Both the position numbers and the translations under genes were made by a program. The notes below the pieces were generated by a model that searched no databases, was not told the origin of the DNA, and saw nothing but the letters and a program-made list of their open reading frames with translations. This document shows positions 1 through 6,097 of a DNA stretch of 6,309 nucleotides, piece by piece. Every line of letters starts with the position of its first letter. Positions within the stretch are counted from its first letter, which is position 1. Source of the stretch: Candidatus Bipolaricaulota bacterium (GTDB lineage: Bacteria > Bipolaricaulota > Bipolaricaulia > RBG-16-55-9); NCBI GenBank assembly GCA_027021605.1, contig JALUUA010000296.1, positions 1-6,309 of the forward strand, in the 5' to 3' direction.

Positions 1-2
1 AG

Positions 3-155
3 GGTCAGTGCAGCGTGACCTACACGCCCAAGCCGGGCGACGCCGGGACGAGCTTTGCCACCACCCCGATCACGGCGACTTACACCCCGGCAACGGCGCC
101 CGCCGTCCACGCGACGGGCTCCACGGTTCGGTCGCTGACCGTCCGTCTGCGCCCC
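3..155 (+). repeat. Ig-like unit A (C-terminal part only)
   Basis: The window opens at the last cysteine of this unit (TGC at 9-11). The following residues (CSVTYTP, then TPITATYTP) align with CSFNYTV and HTLSAAYNG in the next unit. The segment reads like the final strands of a bacterial Ig-like domain of the kind found in tandem in surface proteins. Only about 51 residues are visible, so the class of fold is inferred from the match to the next unit and from the alternating Thr/Val/Tyr pattern. Confidence 0.55.
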
Positions 156-3100
156 ACCACCACGATCATCGAGTGCAAGAACTCCGACGGGGCCGTCGAT
201 GGACTCTTCGTCGCCGAGCTCGGCACGTGCACGATCACCGTCAAAGACGAGGGTCCGGCGCCGACGTTGACCCCCACCGGTTCGGTGACGACCGGGGTCA
301 ACACCGGCGCGGCAGGGGGAAGCTACACCCTCAGCGGCAACACCTGCGGCTCCCTGACGGCGGGAGGCGCGGGGGAGTCTACCTGTTCGTTTAACTATAC
401 GGTCAATTCCCTGAGCATCGCTGCGGGGTTTCACACCCTCAGCGCGGCCTACAACGGCTCCTCCACGTACGAGGTGAGCGGCTCGGGGTTCGGTTGGGCG
501 ATTCAGCGGCGGACGACCAAGACGGAGATCGTTTGTGACGCGGCCGGGAACTGTACGGCCACCGTCACGGAGGACGCGGCGGTGGTCCGTGGCTCCCCCT
601 CCACCCCTGAAGGCAAGATCCTCAATCCCGCGGATGGCTCGATCCTGTGCAGCCCGTTGGCGGGTGGCTCGTGCACGTTTTCCGTGCCCATCAACGCCAT
701 CTCCGTGGTCGCCGCCGGGCAGTACGAGTCGACCAACGGCGTCCACCTCGATTCCGTGGGTTCGGATATCATCCAATCGAGCATCCCGCCCACGGGTCCC
801 GGCGGATCCAAGGACATCGCCCAAACGATCACCGATCTCAACACGGCGTGCACCGTAGCGGAGGGGGTGATCCTGGCGCTCGACGCCGCCTTGATCGTCA
901 TCGACCTCACGGTGCCGGAGCCCTCCATCGGGCTGGGAGCGGGCCCCATTGGCCTGGTGATCGTCACCACCACCAAGATCAAGGTGGCCGAGATCCTCGC
1001 CGCCGTGCTCCAGAGCGCTCAAATCGTCCTGGACACGTTCATCCTCATCAGCTGCACGGACATTGACGGGGATGGCCTCCCCGGCGTCGTCGAGAATGAC
1101 ATCGGAACCAGCGACACCCAGTGGGATTTCGACAGCGACGGCCTCGGCGACGGCGATGAGATCTTCAACACCTTCGCCCAGGGCCTCTTCGGCGCCAACA
1201 TCTGCCCCAGCCCCATCAACGCCGACAGCGACGGCGACGGGCTCCTCGACGGCCCCGAGGACGAGGACTTCGGCACCGAGTTCTGCAGCGATGACAGCGA
1301 CGAGGACGGGGCCACCCTCGATCCCTCGATGAAATCCGACTACTACGAGGTCATGATCTCCAAGACCAGCCCCACCGACCCGGATACGGACGACGACGGG
1401 CTCTGTGACCTCAACGGGACGCAGACGAGCACCGCTCCCGGCATCCTGAAGGGCTGTCCGGTCCACCCGGTCACGGGGCTCGTACGCAGCGAGCAGAGCG
1501 CGGGGACCGACAGCCTCAACCCCGATACCGACGGCGACGGCCTCTTAGACGGCGAGGAAGACCTCGACGGGGACGGCATCTTCGGCCTGGCCGACACCTC
1601 AACCGCCCTCGGCTACGCCGCCGAGCCGGACCCCACCCGGTTCGACACCGACGCGGATGGCCTTAGCGACGGCTTCGAGCTGGGCAGCGGCTCCGGTTGC
1701 GATCCCTCGCTCGCGGACACCGACGGCGATGGCCTTTCCGACAACGAGGAGCAGAACCGCACCTTTACCACCTGTTCGGTGGCCGACAGCGACGGGGACG
1801 GCCTCACCGACATCAACGAGGTCTTCATCATCGGCGGGAGCTTCCCCGATCGGCAGTTCGAGCAGGTCGGCGACCCGCTCGACCCGGACACCGACGACGA
1901 CGGGCTAACGGATCCCACGGAGCTCCCCGGCGGCACACAAAACGGCACCGTCAAGGACACGACCTGCCCCTTCATCAACGACGACGACTCCGACGACGAC
2001 GCCGTTCAAGACGGAGCCGAGTTCACCGTGGGGGACGTCGCCGCCGCCTCGGGCAACGACGGCGAGCTGAACGATGACCCCGTGGTCAGCGTCTGCGACC
2101 CCGACGCCGACGGCGACGGGATCCTCGACGGCGTGGAGATCGGCCTGGGGGTGAACCCCCTCGACTGGGACTCGGACGACGATGGGCTGAGCGATCGCGA
2201 GGAGCTGCAGGTCTACTTCACCGACCCCAACGATCCCGACACCGACGGTGACACGGCGGACGGGGTGATCGCCGCCCGTGCGCCCGCCTCGGCCCCCACG
2301 CTGGCAGGCCACAGCGGCGCGGGCACGATCGCCTGCCTCTCCGACTGCGAGGAGGCCCTAAGCGGAACGGAGCAGTTCAACTTCCCCGTGGACTTCCGCG
2401 ATGAGACCGATCCCTTGCAGGCGGATACCGACGGCGACGGGATCAACGACAACATCGAGTTCCGCCCCGGCTGCAACGTCGACGGCGGCATGGGGACGCT
2501 GCTGGACGGGTATGCGAACAGCTTCGACTCCGACGCCGACGGGCTGCGCGACAAGGAGGACGCCGTCCCCGACGTGGCCGACGCGCCCACTCCCAACCGG
2601 ACGCCCGTGATCCCCGATCCCAACAATCAGGGCGAGCTGGAGGTGGGCGAGCGCGTCACGGGCATCTGCGACCCCGACAGCGACGGCGACGGGATCCTCG
2701 ACGGGGAGGAGTTTCAGATCGGCACCGACCCCTACGACTGGGACACGGACGACGACGGTCGCGGCGACGGGGAGTTCCTGGGCGAGGGCCCGATCCCCAC
2801 CGACCCGTTCGACTTCGACACCGATAACGACGGCCTCGGCGACGGCGTCGAGGTCTTCGGGGCCAACACCACGAACCCTCTCAGCGTTGACACCGACGGC
2901 GACGGCCTCTGCGACGGCGGGGCCGAGACGCCCTTCATCGGGCTGGGCAACCCCCTGGACCCGCGATGCTTTACGGGCGTGGGCGATCACCCGAACCCCA
3001 ACGGCTTCGGCGAGGACCGGGACGGCGATGGGGTCCTGCCCGCCGCGACGATCGGGGACTCGTTCTCTCCCGGGTGCGTGCTCGCAGCGGGCACCTGCGA

Positions 3101-4295
3101 GACGGATCCCAACAACCCCGACTCCGACTCCGACGGGATCCTCGACGGCATCGAAGCTTTGGCCTTCTCGACGTCCCGCTCCACGGCGTTTATCGACGAG
3201 CGGGGCCGCCCCACCCGCGCCGTCTACCCCTCCGCGGCCGATCCCCCCACGGTCTTCAGCTGCCTCAACCCCTTGGACGCGGACTCCGACGACGACGGGC
3301 TCCCCGACGGCTTCGAGGACGCCAACCAAGACGGCAACTGGGACTTTCTCGTCACGGATTTTGATTTCGCCGAGCACGCGGGCTCCGGCGGCGTCCGCCC
3401 TCCCGACCCCGAGGAGACGAACCCCTGCGATCCCGATACCGACCGGGACTCCAACCCGGGGTCCGTAAACAGCTTCGGGGCCGCCGGGGGGAACAGCAGC
3501 GACGCCGAGGAGCGCCAACGGGGCACGAATCCCCTCGACTTCGACAGCGACAACGATCTTCTAGACGACGGCGTCGAGGTCGCCTTCGTCTGCGTCGCCC
3601 CCGACCCCGTGGAGGTGGACAACGACAACGACGGGCTCCTCAACGAGGACCCCATCGACGGCCTGGACAACGACGGCGACGGGCTCGTCGACGAGGACCC
3701 TGAAGATTTCACGTTCATCACTGTGCCCAACCTCGACCCGAACATCCGCGACTCCGACGCCGACGGGATCCTCGACGGCCTGGAGGACTTCAACCTCAAC
3801 GACCAATTCGAGCCGGGCATTGGGGAGACGAACCCCTGCGCTTCCCCACCCATTCCTCTGGTGATCCCCGTGGACGCGCCGCGGGACGAGCCCACGGATA
3901 CGGACGGGGACGGCTTCGCCGACGAGGACGAACGGGCCGCGGGGACGGATCTCCACGATCCCGACGACCACCCCGCGGCGTTCATCGCCGACCTCGACTT
4001 CGACGGCTTGGAGGACGACCGCCTCTGGCTGGAAGATCCCGACGGGAACGGCATAGCCGACGCCGTGGCGCTGGACATCAACTCCAACTTGCAAGTGGAC
4101 GCGCGCATCGAGGTCATCGAGCCCCGGGATCTGGACGAAGGGGACTTCGACGAGGACGGGGCAGCCGACGACTGCCGCTACATCGTCGTCTACGCGTTCG
4201 GCAATCAGCGCCCCCTGCAACCGCGGGTTGTGCTTACGATCTACGACTACGACTGCGACCTCGTCATCGACGCGATCGAGTTGGAGCGGCGATGA
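3..4295 (+). CDS. Large secreted-type protein with Ig-like units and a long thrombospondin type 3 calcium-binding repeat array (5' partial)
   Basis: The frame is open from the left edge; codon 1 here is at position 3, and the first possible start (GTG at 15) lies inside an Ig-like unit, so the gene begins upstream. The visible 1430 residues end at TGA 4293-4295. Residues 1-261 hold Ig-like beta-rich units, about 271-351 a hydrophobic module, 353-1390 aspartate-rich loops of the form D-x-D-x-D-G-x-x-D-x-x-E, and 1391-1430 a short tail. I count 33 cysteines, many just before calcium loops, which suggests disulfides and an extracytoplasmic location. Proteins of this repeat family bind one or more calcium ions per loop and form stiff extended rods, so a surface stalk or adhesin-like role is inferred, not shown. 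No enzyme domain, LPXTG motif or C-terminal membrane anchor is visible. The coding frame and repeat type are certain; the biological function is unknown. Confidence 0.93.
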   Translation, partial: GQCSVTYTPKPGDAGTSFATTPITATYTPATAPAVHATGSTVRSLTVRLRPTTTIIECKNSDGAVDGLFVAELGTCTITVKDEGPAPTLTPTGSVTTGVNTGAAGGSYTLSGNTCGSLTAGGAGESTCSFNYTVNSLSIAAGFHTLSAAYNGSSTYEVSGSGFGWAIQRRTTKTEIVCDAAGNCTATVTEDAAVVRGSPSTPEGKILNPADGSILCSPLAGGSCTFSVPINAISVVAAGQYESTNGVHLDSVGSDIIQSSIPPTGPGGSKDIAQTITDLNTACTVAEGVILALDAALIVIDLTVPEPSIGLGAGPIGLVIVTTTKIKVAEILAAVLQSAQIVLDTFILISCTDIDGDGLPGVVENDIGTSDTQWDFDSDGLGDGDEIFNTFAQGLFGANICPSPINADSDGDGLLDGPEDEDFGTEFCSDDSDEDGATLDPSMKSDYYEVMISKTSPTDPDTDDDGLCDLNGTQTSTAPGILKGCPVHPVTGLVRSEQSAGTDSLNPDTDGDGLLDGEEDLDGDGIFGLADTSTALGYAAEPDPTRFDTDADGLSDGFELGSGSGCDPSLADTDGDGLSDNEEQNRTFTTCSVADSDGDGLTDINEVFIIGGSFPDRQFEQVGDPLDPDTDDDGLTDPTELPGGTQNGTVKDTTCPFINDDDSDDDAVQDGAEFTVGDVAAASGNDGELNDDPVVSVCDPDADGDGILDGVEIGLGVNPLDWDSDDDGLSDREELQVYFTDPNDPDTDGDTADGVIAARAPASAPTLAGHSGAGTIACLSDCEEALSGTEQFNFPVDFRDETDPLQADTDGDGINDNIEFRPGCNVDGGMGTLLDGYANSFDSDADGLRDKEDAVPDVADAPTPNRTPVIPDPNNQGELEVGERVTGICDPDSDGDGILDGEEFQIGTDPYDWDTDDDGRGDGEFLGEGPIPTDPFDFDTDNDGLGDGVEVFGANTTNPLSVDTDGDGLCDGGAETPFIGLGNPLDPRCFTGVGDHPNPNGFGEDRDGDGVLPAATIGDSFSPGCVLAAGTCETDPNNPDSDSDGILDGIEALAFSTSRSTAFIDERGRPTRAVYPSAADPPTVFSCLNPLDADSDDDGLPDGFEDANQDGNWDFLVTDFDFAEHAGSGGVRPPDPEETNPCDPDTDRDSNPGSVNSFGAAGGNSSDAEERQRGTNPLDFDSDNDLLDDGVEVAFVCVAPDPVEVDNDNDGLLNEDPIDGLDNDGDGLVDEDPEDFTFITVPNLDPNIRDSDADGILDGLEDFNLNDQFEPGIGETNPCASPPIPLVIPVDAPRDEPTDTDGDGFADEDERAAGTDLHDPDDHPAAFIADLDFDGLEDDRLWLEDPDGNGIADAVALDINSNLQVDARIEVIEPRDLDEGDFDEDGAADDCRYIVVYAFGNQRPLQPRVVLTIYDYDCDLVIDAIELERR
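156..512 (+). repeat. Ig-like unit B with four cysteines
   Basis: This unit of about 119 residues starts at TTTIIEC and has four cysteines in two local pairs: C followed by 17 residues and C, then C followed by 12 residues and C. It ends with a typical Ig-like closing pattern (FHTLSAAYNGSSTYEVS). The same order of cysteines and strands is seen in the next unit and in the fragment before it. Beta-sandwich folding is inferred from the strand-like Thr/Val/Ser pattern; I do not recognise an exact named family. Confidence 0.6.
513..785 (+). repeat. Ig-like unit C, shorter and more diverged
   Basis: It starts with TTKTEIVC, matching TTTIIEC of the preceding unit, and keeps four cysteines in the same order, but with shorter loops (5 and 7 residues between the members of each pair, compared with 17 and 12). 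The closing strand region (VVAAGQYESTNGVHLDSV) has lost the AAYNGSSTY signature. The distance between the equivalent fourth cysteines falls from 125 residues (A to B) to 96 (B to C). It is followed by a Pro/Gly-rich linker (PPTGPGGS) to the hydrophobic module. Confidence 0.5.
813..1055 (+). other. Hydrophobic module between the Ig-like units and the calcium-binding array
   Basis: About 81 residues (271-351 of the visible protein) are rich in Ile, Leu, Val and Ala, in sharp contrast to the acidic array that follows. Three hydrophobic stretches stand out: GVILALDAALIVIDL, GAGPIGLVIVTTT and AEILAAVLQSAQIVLDTFIL. The first and last look helical and are broken by single Asp or Gln residues, so they are poorer transmembrane candidates than the permease helices in this window. 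One cysteine lies near its start (NTAC) and another at its end (ISC), immediately before the first calcium loop. I do not recognise a named domain. It may be a helical hairpin, an oligomerisation segment or a membrane-interacting element. Confidence 0.5.
2061..2195 (+). repeat. Higher-order repeat within the array, copy 1
   Basis: A 45-residue block beginning GEL, passing through CDPDADGDGILDG and a DWDSDDDG loop, matches a block about 570 bases downstream. Both share the order GEL, Cys-Asp-Pro-Asp, two consecutive calcium loops, and an N/D-P-x-D-W-D junction. The DNA around the first loop is nearly identical between copies, suggesting duplication of a multi-loop unit instead of independent convergence on the loop consensus. 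Confidence 0.6.
2631..2768 (+). repeat. Higher-order repeat within the array, copy 2
   Basis: This 46-residue block beginning GEL contains CDPDSDGDGILDG and DWDTDDDG in the same order and spacing as the block at 2061-2195, with one extra residue before the cysteine. The DWD junction occurs nowhere else in the array, which makes a shared origin of the two blocks more likely than chance similarity of calcium loops. Confidence 0.6.
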
Positions 4296-5129
4296 TTAGC
4301 TCTTGAGGTGATACCCCCTACGGAACAGGGCGATCGCCCAGGCGAGCATCCCCAGCGCCAGGAGGGCGCTCATCGCCAGGCCGGGTTCGGGGCTCACGTC
4401 CGAGGTCCCCAGCACCCCGTAGCGGAACGCGCCGGTCAAGTACGTAAAGGGGTTCCAGCGCGTCAGGGCCTCCAAGACGGGCACGCCCTCGAGCATCTCC
4501 AGCGAGTAGAAGACGCCGCCCAGCATCACCAAGGGGTCCAAGAGGAAGATGGAGACGGCGTTCACCCCGTCCCAGCCCTTGGTCCACAGGCCCACGACGC
4601 AGCCGAAGCCCGCAAACGCCACCGACACCAGGAGGAGCTCCAGCACCACCAGGGGGGGATGGACAAACGGGAGGTCCGTCAGCAGGATGGCAGCCCCCAG
4701 GACGATCGCGCCCACGATCAGGCCGCGACAGACCCCCGCCGCGATGATCGCGGTGGCCATCTGGGTGTACGACAAGGGGCTGGAGAGAAAATCGAAGATG
4801 TTCCCCTGCCAGCGGGACTGAAACACGCTGTAGGCCGGGTTGTAGAACGAGTTCAAGATTACGGACATCAACAGCAAACCGGGGAGCATGAACTGGATGT
4901 ACGGGACGCCCTCCACCTCCCCGAGGCGGGCTCCCAGGGCGAGCCCAAAGATGAGCATAAAGAGCACCACGGAGAGGATCGGCGGCGCGATCGTATCCAA
5001 CGGGTCCTTGAGATAGCGGACCATCTCCCGCTTCCAGAGCGTGTAGAACCCGATCGCGCTCTCCCGGAGCGAGACCTTCGCCTTCTGCAAAACGTCTGGA
5101 TGCGCGTTCGCGTTAGCGTCCATGTTCAC
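4296..5129 (-). CDS. ABC-2 type transporter permease (YadH-like)
   Basis: This 277-residue integral membrane protein is the channel-forming half of an ABC-2 exporter. A cytoplasmic N-terminal stretch (WKREMVRYLKDP, 32-43) is followed by about six membrane segments near residues 46-66, 80-103, 124-150, 159-182, 189-210 and 252-269. Family-typical motifs are IQFMLPGLLLMSVI (78-91), LGGVFYSLEML (203-213) and the NPFTYL...FRYG segment (226-238). These, and the end RRGYHLKS, resemble E. coli YadH (about 256 residues) as I recall it. The start is GTG at 5129, overlapping the ATPase stop as GTGA, with a G-rich stretch 8 bases upstream; an ATG two codons in (5123) is the alternative. The short Asn/Ala-rich N terminus is not conserved in the family. 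The substrate cannot be told from sequence. The stop (TAA, 4298-4296) abuts the stop of the convergent gene. Confidence 0.93.
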   Translation of the reverse strand: MNMDANANAHPDVLQKAKVSLRESAIGFYTLWKREMVRYLKDPLDTIAPPILSVVLFMLIFGLALGARLGEVEGVPYIQFMLPGLLLMSVILNSFYNPAYSVFQSRWQGNIFDFLSSPLSYTQMATAIIAAGVCRGLIVGAIVLGAAILLTDLPFVHPPLVVLELLLVSVAFAGFGCVVGLWTKGWDGVNAVSIFLLDPLVMLGGVFYSLEMLEGVPVLEALTRWNPFTYLTGAFRYGVLGTSDVSPEPGLAMSALLALGMLAWAIALFRRGYHLKS

Positions 5130-6097
5130 GCTTTGAGCCCCCTGGTGAGCTCCACGAAGACGTCCTCCAAGCGCGCCCGGCGGGCGTGGATCGCCCCGAT
5201 TTTCACCCCGGCGCGCGCCAGCTCGCTGAGCGCCTCCAGCACCTTGGGGTCCTCCAGGGTGCCCGGAAGCACGAGCTTCCCGTCTTGCAGCGCCGCTTCC
5301 GCCTTGGCTGCCAGCGCCTTCAGCACTTTATCGGCCTCGAGGGCCGAGGGAAGGGCATCCAGCTCGATCTCGACGACGTCCCCGCCCACCCGCTTGGTGA
5401 GCTCCTCGGGCGGGCCGACGGCCACCAGCTCCCCCCGGTCCAGAATGGCCACGCGCCCGCACAGCTCTTCGGCTTCCTCTAAGTAGTGTGTCGTGAGCAG
5501 GATCGTCTTCCCTTGGGCGTTTAGCTCGCGCATCAAAGCCCAGAGCTGCCTTCGCAGCGCCACGTCGGCCCCCGCCGTGGGCTCGTCCAAGATCAAAATC
5601 TCGGGATCGTGGATGAGCGCCTTGGCCAGCATCAGGCGTCGCTTCATCCCGCCGGAGAGCTCGTTCACTTGGGATTTGCGCTTGTCCCACAGATCGAAGC
5701 GCTTGAGCAAAGCGTCCGCCCGGCGGCGGGCCTCCCGAGGCGGTACGCCGAAGTACCCGGCGTTGTAGACGAGAATTTCGCGCACGTTGAGGAACCAACT
5801 GTCGAGGGCCTCCTCCTGGGGCATCACGCCCACGAGCTTGTGCACCCGGCGGTAATCCCGCACGGCGTCCATCCCAAACACGAGCGCGCGCCCGGAGGTG
5901 GGCTTGACCGTTCCCGCGATGACCCCGATGGTCGTCGTCTTGCCCGCCCCGTTGGGGCCCAGGAGCCCGAAGAACTCCCCGCGCTCGATAGTAAGCGTCA
6001 AGCGCTTGACGGCCTCAACGCGCTTCCCCTTGGGGCCGGCGTACGTCTTGCTCAGCCCCTCGAACGCGATGGCCGTCTTCCCGTCCCCCCCGCTCAT
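5126..6097 (-). CDS. ABC-2 type transporter ATP-binding protein (YadG-like)
   Basis: This 323-residue cytoplasmic ATPase energises export through the permease encoded directly after it. All nucleotide-binding motifs are intact: Walker A GPNGAGKT (47-54), Q-loop Gln94 (VMPQE), signature LSGGM (147-151), Walker B ILILDEP (167-173) with Glu172, D-loop AGAD (175-178) and switch His204 (TTHYLEEAE). The C-terminal 95 residues, ending LEDVFVELT, are the accessory domain common in ABC-2 drug, lipid or polysaccharide exporters. The run from the D-loop to the switch (DVALRRQLW, then TTHYLEEAEELC) closely recalls E. coli YadG. I chose ATG 6097 because GGGAGG lies 7 bases upstream and the ATG overlaps the preceding stop as ATGA; a GTG at 6118 would add seven residues and bury the ribosome site. 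The stop overlaps the permease start by 4 bases, so the two are probably made in equal amounts. Confidence 0.95.
   Translation of the reverse strand: MSGGDGKTAIAFEGLSKTYAGPKGKRVEAVKRLTLTIERGEFFGLLGPNGAGKTTTIGVIAGTVKPTSGRALVFGMDAVRDYRRVHKLVGVMPQEEALDSWFLNVREILVYNAGYFGVPPREARRRADALLKRFDLWDKRKSQVNELSGGMKRRLMLAKALIHDPEILILDEPTAGADVALRRQLWALMRELNAQGKTILLTTHYLEEAEELCGRVAILDRGELVAVGPPEELTKRVGGDVVEIELDALPSALEADKVLKALAAKAEAALQDGKLVLPGTLEDPKVLEALSELARAGVKIGAIHARRARLEDVFVELTRGLKA
5138..5142 (-). promoter_or_regulatory. Weak ribosome binding site of the permease
   Basis: On the - strand five consecutive G residues end 8 bases before the GTG at 5129, within the last codons of the ATPase. The spacing suits GTG 5129 better than the ATG at 5123, from which it is 14 bases away. 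The match is only purine-rich, so translation probably depends also on ribosomes finishing the ATPase. Confidence 0.45.

Larger units (their letters stand above)
1059..4172 (+). repeat. Thrombospondin type 3 (bacterial TSP3-like) calcium-loop array
   Basis: By hand I count about 34 loops here (a last degenerate one follows at 4245-4280), of which 28 in total fit D-x-D-x-D-G exactly, most continuing as L/I-x-D-x-x-E. Examples are DSDGDGLLDGPE, DTDGDGLSDNEE and DSDADGILDGLE. Asp makes up roughly a fifth to a quarter of the first 120 residues of the array. Spacers vary in length and often carry NP, DP or a cysteine just before the loop (CDPDADGDG, CDPDSDGDG, NPCDPDTD). The oxygen-rich loop is the calcium ligand set known from thrombospondin type 3 and dockerin-type sequences. 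Degenerate loops lacking the Gly or a ligand occur at 2238-2264, 3435-3464 and 3543-3578. The array is too long and its spacers too varied to be a dockerin, which has two copies only. Confidence 0.9.

Noticed and set aside
2358..3518. Long open frame (386 codons) on the - strand opposite the calcium-loop array
   Set aside because: It mirrors the repeated Asp/Gly codons of the + strand gene, gives a low-complexity Val/Gly-rich product with no known motif, and the + strand frame is clearly the conserved one.
3224..4117. Ser/Pro-rich open frame on the - strand
   Set aside because: The SPSPSVS-like composition is the reverse complement of the DGDGL and DSDGDG codons. It is a by-product of repeats and high GC, not a gene.
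1059..4172. Dockerin (cellulosome) interpretation of the calcium loops
   Set aside because: Dockerins have two loops with conserved helices in about 60-70 residues. Here there are about 35 loops with variable spacers and no helix pattern between them.
4328..4339. Perfect 12-base palindrome gggcgatcgccc near the convergent junction
   Set aside because: It has no loop and no T-run after it on either strand, and lies inside the permease codons, so it is not a convincing terminator. The gcgatcgc core appears again only once (near 2190), so there is no enrichment of a HIP1-like element.
4308..5486. 392-codon open frame on the + strand opposite the transporter genes
   Set aside because: It runs across two genes whose motifs are intact on the - strand, and its product is His/Gln/Arg-rich without recognisable domains.
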